DNA of 64,000 nucleotides, taken from assembly GCA_031292485.1 (NCBI GenBank), contig JARLHA010000037.1, positions 62,001-126,000 of the forward strand, in the 5' to 3' direction. The position numbers were made by a program, and so were the translations under genes. The notes under the pieces are model-generated. The model was not told the origin of the DNA and searched no databases. It saw only the letters and a program-made list of their open reading frames with translations. Position 1 is the stretch's first letter. Every line of letters begins with the position of its first letter. Shown in pieces: positions 8,891 to 17,110 of this stretch. The stretch comes from Mucilaginibacter sp. (GTDB taxonomy: Bacteria > Bacteroidota > Bacteroidia > Sphingobacteriales > Sphingobacteriaceae).

Positions 8891-10174
8891 TTGAAACGTG
8901 TATTGATCATTTCGCCCTATTTCCCGCCTGTAAATACAGCCGATATGCAGCGGGTGAGGATGAGTTTGCCGTATTTTGAAGCGAATGGCTGGCAGGCCGA
9001 AGTGGTGGCGGTTGACCCGGCTTATACCGATTTGCCGCAGGATAAATTGCTGGTTGAAAGCCTCCCGGCAGGCACAAAAATACACCTCATTAAAGCCCTG
9101 GGTAAAAAATGGACTTCGAAGCTGGGTTTTGGGAGTATTTCTTACCGGTCGTGGTGGTTTTTTCGTCATAAAGTTAACCAGCTTTTAAAGGAGGGCGGAT
9201 TTGACCTGATTTATTTTTCGACCACGCAGTTCCAGGTTTGTACTTTGGGGGCATATTGGAAAAAAAGATTTAAAGTGCCTTATGTGATCGACATGCAGGA
9301 CCCCTGGCATTCCGAGTATTACCGCGACAAACCTAAAGAGCAGCAGCCACCAAAATATTGGCTATCGTACCGGCTGAATAAATTCCTGGAGCCTAAAGCC
9401 ATGAATGAGGTTGGTGGGTTGATCAGCGTTTCGGAAAATTATATTGAGATACTTAAGGATAGATACCCCCGGTTAAAAAATACCCCCGCGGAAACCATCA
9501 CCTTCGGTGCTTTTGAACCGGATATGAAAATCGCGGCAGAACATACGGGTGAATTTACGCACTTGCTTGATGCCACATTTAAAAACATCGTTTATATCGG
9601 CCGCGGCGGGATGGATATGTATAATTCGATCAGCCCGGTTTTTGAAGCGTTAAGATTGGGTTTAGCGGCTGAGCCGGATCTTTTTAAAGACCTGCGGCTT
9701 TATTTTATCGGCACCAGTTATGCGCCAAACGGGCAGGGTAGTGCAACCATTTTGCCTTTAGCTAAAGAATATGGAATAGAAAAAAATGTGGTGGAGATTA
9801 CCTATCGTATTGGCTATTACCATACTTTGCAAACCCTGCGGCAGGCCGACGGCTTGTTTATCCCCGGCTCAGATGATCCGCAGTATACGGCTTCAAAAAT
9901 ATTTCCGTACATTTTAACCCATAAGCCCCTGATGGCTATATTTAATGCAAAAAGCTCTGCCATTGCTATTTTAAAAGAGTTTGGGTTGAAAGATGCTTAC
10001 AGCTACGATGAAACACCTGGCCTGCTCTCAAAAATTGATTCTTTTTTTAAATTGATATTGAATGAAGATGCGGCCGTGCCGGAATATAATGCCAATGCTA
10101 TTCAAAAATATTCGGCTCAAATGATGACGAAACGACAGTGTGATTTATTTAATAAAGTTACTTTTACATCCTGA
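8891..10174 (+). CDS. GT-B glycosyltransferase (GT4-like)
   Basis: The product is 427 residues. It starts with KRVLIISPYFPPVNTADMQRVRM and contains YVIDMQDPWHSEYYRD, a common segment of family 4-like enzymes with the N-terminal PxxGG loop replaced. The C-terminal ADGLFIPGSDDPQYTASKIFPYI segment matches the donor-binding helix. The TTG start at 8891 directly follows the TAA of the acyltransferase. No ATG lies upstream of the conserved first strand. Sugar and acceptor are unknown. Confidence 0.8.
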   Translation: MKRVLIISPYFPPVNTADMQRVRMSLPYFEANGWQAEVVAVDPAYTDLPQDKLLVESLPAGTKIHLIKALGKKWTSKLGFGSISYRSWWFFRHKVNQLLKEGGFDLIYFSTTQFQVCTLGAYWKKRFKVPYVIDMQDPWHSEYYRDKPKEQQPPKYWLSYRLNKFLEPKAMNEVGGLISVSENYIEILKDRYPRLKNTPAETITFGAFEPDMKIAAEHTGEFTHLLDATFKNIVYIGRGGMDMYNSISPVFEALRLGLAAEPDLFKDLRLYFIGTSYAPNGQGSATILPLAKEYGIEKNVVEITYRIGYYHTLQTLRQADGLFIPGSDDPQYTASKIFPYILTHKPLMAIFNAKSSAIAILKEFGLKDAYSYDETPGLLSKIDSFFKLILNEDAAVPEYNANAIQKYSAQMMTKRQCDLFNKVTFTS

Positions 10175-10800
10175 TGAAGAGATATGTTCAATACGGGTGC
10201 GGATTTTCGGCCCCTGCCGACTGGGTGAATTATGATGCTTCCCCAACCTTGCGTTTTGAGCGACTGCCGTTACTGGGCAAATTATATACGCGCAACAACC
10301 AGCGTTTCCCGGCAAATGTAAAATATGGCGATATTGTAAAGGGGCTGCCCGAACAACCAGATAGCTGCGACGCTGTTTATTGTTCGCATATCCTGGAGCA
10401 CCTGTCCTACGAAGATTTTTTAACCGCGCTGAAAAATACCTATAAGATATTAAAGCCAGGCGGAACGTTCCGGGGCGTAGTGCCTGATCTGAAAGCTGCT
10501 GTACAGGATTATTTAGCCGGCTATGGCAACATAGACGCGCCCGCGAATGAATTGATGCGCGATACCATGTTGGGCGTTGAAAGCCGGCCGAAATCCCTTT
10601 CAGCCAATATTAAAGGCATGTATGGCAACTCCAAACATTTGTGGATGTGGGATTACAAATCGCTTGAGTATGAATTGAAAAAGGCCGGTTTCATCCATAT
10701 CAGGCAGGCCGGCTTTAATGATGCAAACGATCCCATTTTTAAATCGGTGGAAGATGAAGGCAGGTTTTATAAGGCCGCGGCCTTTGATTGCCAAAAATGA
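10174..10800 (+). CDS. Class I SAM-dependent methyltransferase
   Basis: The 208-residue protein has the helix-strand pattern of small SAM methyltransferases, with DAVYCSHILEHLSYEDFLTAL (the post-motif II region) and ILKPGGTFRGVVPDL. The glycine-rich motif I is weak (YVQYGCGFSAPADWVN). Members of this group in polysaccharide operons commonly modify sugars or lipid intermediates, so O-methylation of a glycan residue is plausible but unproven. Its ATG shares one base with the previous TGA. Confidence 0.7.
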   Translation: MKRYVQYGCGFSAPADWVNYDASPTLRFERLPLLGKLYTRNNQRFPANVKYGDIVKGLPEQPDSCDAVYCSHILEHLSYEDFLTALKNTYKILKPGGTFRGVVPDLKAAVQDYLAGYGNIDAPANELMRDTMLGVESRPKSLSANIKGMYGNSKHLWMWDYKSLEYELKKAGFIHIRQAGFNDANDPIFKSVEDEGRFYKAAAFDCQK

Positions 10801-11954
10801 AGAAACTGGCCATCATCACTACGCACCCCATACAATACTACGCGCCGGTATTTCAATTACTGCACAAAAGGGGTAAGCTGGATGTCAAAGTTTTTTATAC
10901 CTGGGGCGAAGCGTCGGCCCATAAATTTGATCCGGGCTTCAACAAAAAAATAAAATGGGATATTCCTTTACTGGAAGGATACCCGTATGAATGGGTAAAA
11001 AACACATCAAAAGAACCCGGTACACATCATTTTAAGGGGATCGTTAACCCGGACCTGATCGGGCAAATAAAAAACTGGGAACCTGATGCACTGCTTATTT
11101 ATGGGTGGGGCTTTCAAAGCCATTTAAAAGTACTGCGGTATTTTAAGAATAAGGTGTCAATTTTCTTTAGGGGCGATTCTACTTTGCTGGATGAAAAAAA
11201 AGGGGCGAAGGCTATCCTGAAAACAGCTTTTTTAAAATGGGTTTACCGGCATGTTGATCATGCATTTTACCCGGGCACAAATACCAAAGCATATTTTAAG
11301 AAATACGGCCTGAAAGATGAGCAGCTAAGTTTTGCGCCGCACGCCATTGATAATGGGCGGTTTGCTGCTGACAGAAGCGATGAAGTATTGTTATTAAGAA
11401 GAAAACTGGGTATTAAAGATGACGAAATACTCATCCTCTTTGCCGGGAAATTTGAAGAAAAGAAATCTCCGGTACTATTACTGGAGGCTTTCATGAATTT
11501 GAATGCTACCGGAACACATTTGCTTTTTGCAGGCAACGGCCCGCTGGAGGAGCAACTAAAACTGAAAGCTGAAAAGAATGGCCGGGTCCATTTTATAGAT
11601 TTTCAGAATCAATCGCAGATGCCGGTAGTTTTCCAGGCCTGCGATTTGTTTTGCCTGCCTTCAAAAGGGCCGGGTGAAACCTGGGGGCTTGCCATTAACG
11701 AAGCTATGGCAGCAGGAAAAGCCATCCTGGCGTCGGATAAAGTTGGAGCGGTAGCGGACCTGGTTGAACCTGGTAAAAACGGAGAGATTTTCAGTGCGGA
11801 CACGGCTTCTGACCTTACCCGGAAGCTCGATCAGTTAATTTGCAAGGGAAAAAGCGGTTTGGCTGAAATGGGAAAAAGTTCGAAGGTTTTGATCGAAAGA
11901 TGGACAATTGAAGAACAAGTGAATGTTATTGAAAACGCAGTAAAAAATGGATAA
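10797..11954 (+). CDS. Family 4 glycosyltransferase
   Basis: I chose the ATG at 10797 because it overlaps the upstream stop as ATGA and puts KKLAIITTHPIQYYAP at the very N-terminus. A TTG nine bases earlier is also in frame. The protein is 385 residues. It has ILFAGKFEEKKSP at the start of the donor domain and GETWGLAINEAMAAGKAILAS, the GT4 glutamate signature. Retaining sugar transfer in the glycan operon is expected. Its end overlaps the polymerase gene by 8 bases. Confidence 0.85.
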   Translation: MKKLAIITTHPIQYYAPVFQLLHKRGKLDVKVFYTWGEASAHKFDPGFNKKIKWDIPLLEGYPYEWVKNTSKEPGTHHFKGIVNPDLIGQIKNWEPDALLIYGWGFQSHLKVLRYFKNKVSIFFRGDSTLLDEKKGAKAILKTAFLKWVYRHVDHAFYPGTNTKAYFKKYGLKDEQLSFAPHAIDNGRFAADRSDEVLLLRRKLGIKDDEILILFAGKFEEKKSPVLLLEAFMNLNATGTHLLFAGNGPLEEQLKLKAEKNGRVHFIDFQNQSQMPVVFQACDLFCLPSKGPGETWGLAINEAMAAGKAILASDKVGAVADLVEPGKNGEIFSADTASDLTRKLDQLICKGKSGLAEMGKSSKVLIERWTIEEQVNVIENAVKNG

Positions 11955-13356
11955 AAATCAGCCTATTGAACGGTACCTGGTTTTGTTTTTGCCGTTTGGT
12001 ATTGCCTTGCTATTTCAATCTGATCCTGTTTTATCGTATTTCATCGCCTGGATCGGCACAAATTTAATTTTTTACCTGAGTTTGAGCGGATGGGTAAAGC
12101 CCCTGCCAACGGACAGACCCATCGCAGAGCAAGTAATGCGACCTATTTTTTTGGTTCAGATTATTTTTGCGGGGTATATGTCGTGGAGTTCGATATTCTA
12201 TTTTTTGAACTTATTGGGGTATGATAATTTTCAAAAAACTGATAATGTTTATTTTGTTATTGATCATCAAAAAGTTGAATTGACAGCGCTTTGCCAGCGG
12301 TATTACGTTTTAGGCCATGCAGCTTTTGTAATCGGTATTTCTGCATTTATGAAATATCCTGTAAAGAAAAAATATCACATTGAAACAGCAAAACTGGCCA
12401 ACGTTTTGTTTATAACCGCAATCGTAACCCTGCCACTTTCGGTTTTATTTTTAAAAATTCCAGGCTTACAACAATTTTATTTTCAGTTCAGTTCCCTCAG
12501 CTTTATTGCAGGCACGCTTGCGTTGGCATTTGCTATCCCGCTAAAAAAAATATGGAATACCGCTTTTTGCGTTTTATTATACACATCCAATTTTTATGAG
12601 GCGTTGATCTCCGGTTTTAAAGAGCCTATCATTATCAGTGTTTTGGTATTGGGTTTGTTTTTATATCCTAATTATAAAAAGCTGGTTATGGTTATTTTTG
12701 TGCCGGCATTGCTGATCCTGTTTATATTTCTGCCAACGTATAACCAGGTATTTCGTGAAAATAATTGGTCGGGAGATATTGATGCGGATGATGCCTATAA
12801 ACTGGCGCTGGATGCAACGATAAAAAGCGAACAATCCGGAGATGATTCAAGTTGGGGTTTTTTGGTTTACAGGCTGAGTGAAGTGGATATGTTTACTGAA
12901 TTTGTCCAATCGACCCCATCAAATATCGACTATTATGGCTTGCAATTGCTAAAGCAATCGGCCATAGCGGTAATTCCCCGGGCCTTCTGGCCCTCCAAGC
13001 CAAGTACTGAAGAGTTGGTAATGGAGCGGGTTTACGATGCGGGTGTGATCAGGCGTGGTGCCAACGTATCTGCGAAGCCAGCCTATATAGTGGATGCTTA
13101 TCTTTCATGGGGGATCCCCGGTATTTTGATCGGTCTGTTTTTATATGGCGCAGTAGCCCAACTGGTATCACTAAAGGCCGAATATCTTTTTGGCGGTTAT
13201 ACTTTGGGTACGGCGCTTATCTTCAGCGGGCTTTTCCAGATCTTTTGGCGGGGCTTGAGTTTTGAGTTCCTGGTTAACTCAGTTTTTTGGAGTTACGTTA
13301 GTATGTTGATCATATTTAGAATTTTAAGATATACGGGAGTACTGGAAGAGGTTTGA
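11947..13356 (+). CDS. Wzy-like polysaccharide polymerase, polytopic membrane protein
   Basis: The 469-residue protein has about ten hydrophobic segments and one long outward loop between them, roughly residues 255-370. That loop contains QVFRENNWSGD, AVIPRAFWPSKP and AYLSWGIPG. This layout and the RAFWPSKP..W...G pattern fit O-antigen/exopolysaccharide polymerases. Wzy-like proteins of this shape are known beside exosortases in Bacteroidota, which fits the exosortase fusion 2 kb downstream. It would join repeat units on the periplasmic face. The ATG overlaps the previous gene in ATGGATAA. Confidence 0.72.
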   Translation: MDKNQPIERYLVLFLPFGIALLFQSDPVLSYFIAWIGTNLIFYLSLSGWVKPLPTDRPIAEQVMRPIFLVQIIFAGYMSWSSIFYFLNLLGYDNFQKTDNVYFVIDHQKVELTALCQRYYVLGHAAFVIGISAFMKYPVKKKYHIETAKLANVLFITAIVTLPLSVLFLKIPGLQQFYFQFSSLSFIAGTLALAFAIPLKKIWNTAFCVLLYTSNFYEALISGFKEPIIISVLVLGLFLYPNYKKLVMVIFVPALLILFIFLPTYNQVFRENNWSGDIDADDAYKLALDATIKSEQSGDDSSWGFLVYRLSEVDMFTEFVQSTPSNIDYYGLQLLKQSAIAVIPRAFWPSKPSTEELVMERVYDAGVIRRGANVSAKPAYIVDAYLSWGIPGILIGLFLYGAVAQLVSLKAEYLFGGYTLGTALIFSGLFQIFWRGLSFEFLVNSVFWSYVSMLIIFRILRYTGVLEEV

Positions 13357-14492
13357 AAACTTTACAAATATGTGCGGCTTATAAACCCGCTTTTATTTAT
13401 GGCGGCCCTACGATGTCGGTCTCTATGCTGGCCGAAAACCTGGTGAAGGCAGGTGTATATACCGAAGTTTACGCTACCACCGCCAACGGGAAACAAGAGC
13501 TGCCGGTAACTCCGGGTGAAAAGGTGATGGTGGGTGGTGTACCTGTGACCTACTTTAAAAGAATTACCAAAGATCACAGCCATTATTCGCCGACGCTTTT
13601 AAAGCAATTGCGCGGCGAAGCAAAGCGTTTTGACGTGGTACATATCCACGCCTGGTGGAACCTCGTGTCCATCTTTTCATGTCTCATCGCTTTAAAAAAT
13701 AAGGTGCCGGTATTACTGTCAGCTCGTGGCACATTGAGCCCCTATTCCTTTCAAAACAGAAACATTGGTGTTAAATGGGCACTCCATCATTTGCTGGGTA
13801 AAACGTTGTTAAAAAAATGCCATATCCATGCTACCTCCAAAAGAGAGGCGGATGCCATAAGCAGTTTGTTCAAACCTCAAAGCATGACCGTTATACAAAA
13901 CTTTGTAAAGCTGCCCAAAGAAAGGAACTTTGCCGCAAGAGAATATTCCCCGGTGTTTAAGTTATTATTCTTTTCGAGGATCGAAGAAAAAAAAGGGCTG
14001 GATCTGCTGATCAAAGCGTTGCCGGACGTCACCATTCCCTACAGGCTTACGATAGCGGGCGATGGCGAACCGGATTATGTTGAGTCTCTTAAAACGCTGG
14101 CGGCGGACAACGGTTTGGCCGATAAGATTGACTGGATAGGCTTTCAAAATGAAAATAAATTCGACCTGCTGTATGCTCATGACCTTTTTGTGCTGCCCTC
14201 ATACGACGAGAACTTCGGCAACGCGGTTATTGAAAGCCTGAGCGTTGGTACGGCGGTATTGATCAGCGAAGAGGTAGGCCTGGAGGATTATGTGAATGTA
14301 AATAGTATGGGCTGGCTCTGCCATACCAACCCGGCGTCAATAGCCTGGCACATCAATAATATAGTGATTAATGATAAAGATGGTTTGAACAGGATCAGAG
14401 AGTTCGCACCCGGCATCATCGCCGATGATTTTATGGAAGCCCATTTGGTGAAAAAGTATGCTGACCTTTATGAAGAATTGATTGTAAAATGA
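13353..14492 (+). CDS. Family 4 glycosyltransferase
   Basis: This 379-residue GT-B protein has YGGPTMSVSMLAENL (the N-terminal glycine loop) and VHIHAWWNL. LFFSRIEEKKGLDLLIKAL is the donor domain entry. VLPSYDENFGNAVIESLSVGTAVLIS is the signature helix. The start is TTG at 13353, overlapping the TGA of the polymerase as TTGA. Its own end overlaps the next gene as ATGA, so three genes are coupled here. It is probably a chain-extending transferase. The donor is unknown. Confidence 0.85.
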   Translation: MKTLQICAAYKPAFIYGGPTMSVSMLAENLVKAGVYTEVYATTANGKQELPVTPGEKVMVGGVPVTYFKRITKDHSHYSPTLLKQLRGEAKRFDVVHIHAWWNLVSIFSCLIALKNKVPVLLSARGTLSPYSFQNRNIGVKWALHHLLGKTLLKKCHIHATSKREADAISSLFKPQSMTVIQNFVKLPKERNFAAREYSPVFKLLFFSRIEEKKGLDLLIKALPDVTIPYRLTIAGDGEPDYVESLKTLAADNGLADKIDWIGFQNENKFDLLYAHDLFVLPSYDENFGNAVIESLSVGTAVLISEEVGLEDYVNVNSMGWLCHTNPASIAWHINNIVINDKDGLNRIREFAPGIIADDFMEAHLVKKYADLYEELIVK

Positions 14493-15109
14493 CGGAATAC
14501 AAAGATTACGGCTTTTATACCGATGCCCCCGCCCATACCTTTAATTACCTGCAGGCGCCGCTGCTATCATTGCTGGACAAAAATACAAATACCTGCATTT
14601 TAGATCTGGGTTGCGGCAATGGCTATCTGGCCAATCAACTGATAGCGCAAGGATTTAATGCCTACGGAACGGATGCCTCCGGGGACGGAATTACTATAGC
14701 CCGGCAGGCAAACCCGGCGAGGTTTTTTATCCAGGATCTATCGACGGGCAAGCTGCCTGAAGAATTGCAGGGTTTAAAGTTTGATACCGTTGTTTCGACC
14801 GAAGTGATTGAGCACCTGTACGATCCGGCGGGTTTTATCCAGTTTTGTAAAGAGGTATTGAATAGCAAAGGCGAGCTGATCATTACCACGCCGTATCATG
14901 GTTATTTAAAAAATCTTTCACTCAGCCTTTTTAACAAGTGGGATCACCATTTAAGCCCCGGCTGGCATGGGGGGCATATCAAATTCTGGTCGAGGGCATC
15001 CTTAAGTAGTCTGCTAAGGAATGCAGGTTTCACCGTAACGGCGTTTAAAGGCTGCGGGCGTGTACCTTACTTTTGGAAATCGATGATCATCAAAGCAAAG
15101 ATCAGTTGA
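14489..15109 (+). CDS. Class I SAM-dependent methyltransferase
   Basis: The 206-residue protein has a clear motif I, ILDLGCGNGYLANQL, an acidic YGTDAS at the end of strand 2, and VVSTEVIEHLYDP followed by GELIITTPYHG. It is close to the UbiG/Methyltransf_11 type. In this operon it probably methylates a sugar or the glycan terminus, but a lipid or quinone substrate cannot be excluded. It overlaps its neighbour on the 5' side by ATGA and on the 3' side by TTGA. Confidence 0.8.
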   Translation: MTEYKDYGFYTDAPAHTFNYLQAPLLSLLDKNTNTCILDLGCGNGYLANQLIAQGFNAYGTDASGDGITIARQANPARFFIQDLSTGKLPEELQGLKFDTVVSTEVIEHLYDPAGFIQFCKEVLNSKGELIITTPYHGYLKNLSLSLFNKWDHHLSPGWHGGHIKFWSRASLSSLLRNAGFTVTAFKGCGRVPYFWKSMIIKAKIS

Positions 15110-16533
15110 ATAAACAATTTTCTTTTATTATTATTACGTTTAACGAAGAAGTGCACCTTCCGCGCCTGCTACAATCTATAAAAGATTTAAATGCAGATGT
15201 GTTTGTGCTGGACTCGGGGAGTACTGATAAAACGATATCCATTGCTCAATCATTTGGGGCGCAAGTTTTAACCAATCCCTTTGAAAATCATCCCCAACAA
15301 TGGCACTTCGCCCTAAAAAATTTCCCGGTTCAAACGCCCTGGGTTATTTGTTTGGATGCTGATCAAATCGTTACGCCTGAATTGAACAAGCGACTGAAAG
15401 ATTTTAAGGATGAAGATTTTGCAGAAGTAAGCGGCATTTATTTTAACCGGAAGAACTTTTTTAAAGGCCGTTGGATAAAACATGGCGGCTACTCGCCTTT
15501 TTACCTGTTAAAAATGTTTAGGTTCGACTCGGGGTATTCTGATCTGAATGAAAACATGGATCATCGCTTTATCGTTCCTGGGAAAACAATCATCTGGAAG
15601 GATGGCTATATTTTGGAAGAGAACCTGAAAGAGAACAATATTAGTTTCTGGATAGCCAAACATAACCGCTACAGTGATTTGGTGGCGCATGAAGAAGTGG
15701 AGCGGATGATGCAGATCAGGTCGCAAACCATAAAACCGCATTTTTGGGGCTCGCCCGATGAACGTACCGCCTGGTTAAAACAACTGTGGTGGCAACTGCC
15801 ACGCTACGTAAGGCCGATGCTTTATTTTATTTACCGGATGTTTTTCCAGCTCGGGATACTGGACGGCCGCACCGGGGTAATATTCCATTTTTTACAGGCC
15901 TTTTGGTTCCGGCTGGTGGTGGATATAAAAATTGACGAGATCCTGCAGCAGGATAAACCCTTAAATGCAGTTCCAGATAAAAAATTAAGCCCTATTCGGT
16001 TTGTGCTCGTTTTTGTGGTGCTTTTTGTGTTGTTCTACTATTTTAACATATTTTTTTTCGGAATCACATCCCCGGGAAACCATCACTATTACAGCGCTTT
16101 TTTAGCCGGCCATTTAAACTATATCAGCTGGCTGCGCCATTTTTTGCTCATGAGCAGCGCCGCGTTGCTTAACCTTACTGGCTTTGGCGCTGTATACAAT
16201 GAATATGACCTTTTAGTGGCGGGCCATGGTATTATTCAGTTGGTTTACTCCTGCCTGGGTTTGGGGGTGATCAGTTTTTTTGCCGCTTTTGTATTGGCTT
16301 ATCCTAAAAAGATCAAGTCGAAATGCCTATTTTTGGCAGGAGGGATCATTGGTATCGAGCTATTGAATATACTGCGGTTTGTACTCCTGGCTATCTTTTG
16401 GGATAAAAAAGCAGGACACATCCTTGATCACCATACCATATTTAATATTTTGCTCTACCTGATCATCGCCATAACATTGTATTTTTGGGTCAGGCATGAC
16501 GATGCATTCAATGCAAATGAATCAAAAAACTGA
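15106..16533 (+). CDS. GT2 glycosyltransferase fused to an exosortase
   Basis: The start is taken as TTG at 15106, which overlaps the previous stop like its neighbours. A TTG at 15073 would add 11 residues. Residues 1-270 are a GT-A family 2 domain: FSFIIITFNEEVHLPRLL, VLDSGSTDKT and LDADQIV. Residues 300-475 form about six to seven membrane segments with the exosortase catalytic triad. The Cys is in VYSCLGLG (C383), the Arg in NILRFVLLA (R424) and the His in DHHTIFN (H442/H443). Exosortases are membrane cysteine transpeptidases that cleave C-terminal sorting signals. Fusion to a glycosyltransferase suggests that processing and glycan assembly are linked. It resembles exosortase types reported beside Wzy-like proteins. 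No substrate with a sorting signal is visible in the window. Confidence 0.82.
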   Translation: MNKQFSFIIITFNEEVHLPRLLQSIKDLNADVFVLDSGSTDKTISIAQSFGAQVLTNPFENHPQQWHFALKNFPVQTPWVICLDADQIVTPELNKRLKDFKDEDFAEVSGIYFNRKNFFKGRWIKHGGYSPFYLLKMFRFDSGYSDLNENMDHRFIVPGKTIIWKDGYILEENLKENNISFWIAKHNRYSDLVAHEEVERMMQIRSQTIKPHFWGSPDERTAWLKQLWWQLPRYVRPMLYFIYRMFFQLGILDGRTGVIFHFLQAFWFRLVVDIKIDEILQQDKPLNAVPDKKLSPIRFVLVFVVLFVLFYYFNIFFFGITSPGNHHYYSAFLAGHLNYISWLRHFLLMSSAALLNLTGFGAVYNEYDLLVAGHGIIQLVYSCLGLGVISFFAAFVLAYPKKIKSKCLFLAGGIIGIELLNILRFVLLAIFWDKKAGHILDHHTIFNILLYLIIAITLYFWVRHDDAFNANESKN

Positions 16534-17071
16534 TCTGTCCTCCTACAATAATGCCCCGTTTAAACCCGGCGGTACCGCATTCAAAAGGTTTTTGTGGTAT
16601 TACCTCAATGCCTTTTTTTTAAAGACCAGTTTGGTGCCCTCAAATAGTTTCAAAGCGTTTTTACTCAGGTTATTTGGGGCGAAGGTGGGTAAAGGTGTCA
16701 CCATTAAACCTGGGGTAAATGTTAAGTACGCGTGGCACCTCAGCATCGGCGATCATACCTGGATCGGCGAAAATGTTTGGATAGATTGCCTGGTGCCGGT
16801 AACTATCGGCAGTAACGCGTGCATTTCGCAGGGCGCGGTTCTGCTTACGGGTAATCATGACTACAAAAAAACAACATTCGACCTGATCGTTGAAGGCTTT
16901 ATATTAGAAGATGGGGTTTGGATAGGGGCGGGGGCGATGGTAATGCCCGGTGTAAAGGCGGCATCGCATGCCGTATTGTCCAGCGGTTCTGTAGCGACAA
17001 AAGATCTTGCGGCATATACTATTTACCAGGGTAACCCGGCGGTTAAAGTTCGCGACAGGGTGATTAGTTGA
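16496..17071 (+). CDS. WcaF-like hexapeptide-repeat acetyltransferase
   Basis: The 191-residue protein contains left-handed beta-helix hexapeptide repeats from about residue 65 onwards (VGKGVTIKPGVNV, IGDHTWIGENVWID, IGSNACISQGAVLLTGNHD, EDGVWIGAGAMVMPGV). The GNHDY histidine is expected to be catalytic. It matches the colanic-acid WcaF group of O-acetyltransferases using acetyl-CoA. ATG at 16496 lies 38 bases inside the exosortase gene. Two or three further in-frame ATGs (16502, 16511, 16517) make the exact start uncertain. It likely O-acetylates the glycan. Confidence 0.82.
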   Translation: MTMHSMQMNQKTDLSSYNNAPFKPGGTAFKRFLWYYLNAFFLKTSLVPSNSFKAFLLRLFGAKVGKGVTIKPGVNVKYAWHLSIGDHTWIGENVWIDCLVPVTIGSNACISQGAVLLTGNHDYKKTTFDLIVEGFILEDGVWIGAGAMVMPGVKAASHAVLSSGSVATKDLAAYTIYQGNPAVKVRDRVIS

Positions 17072-17110
17072 ACAAATAAAAGTTTAGCATAGATTTTCAA
17101 AATAATCCTG

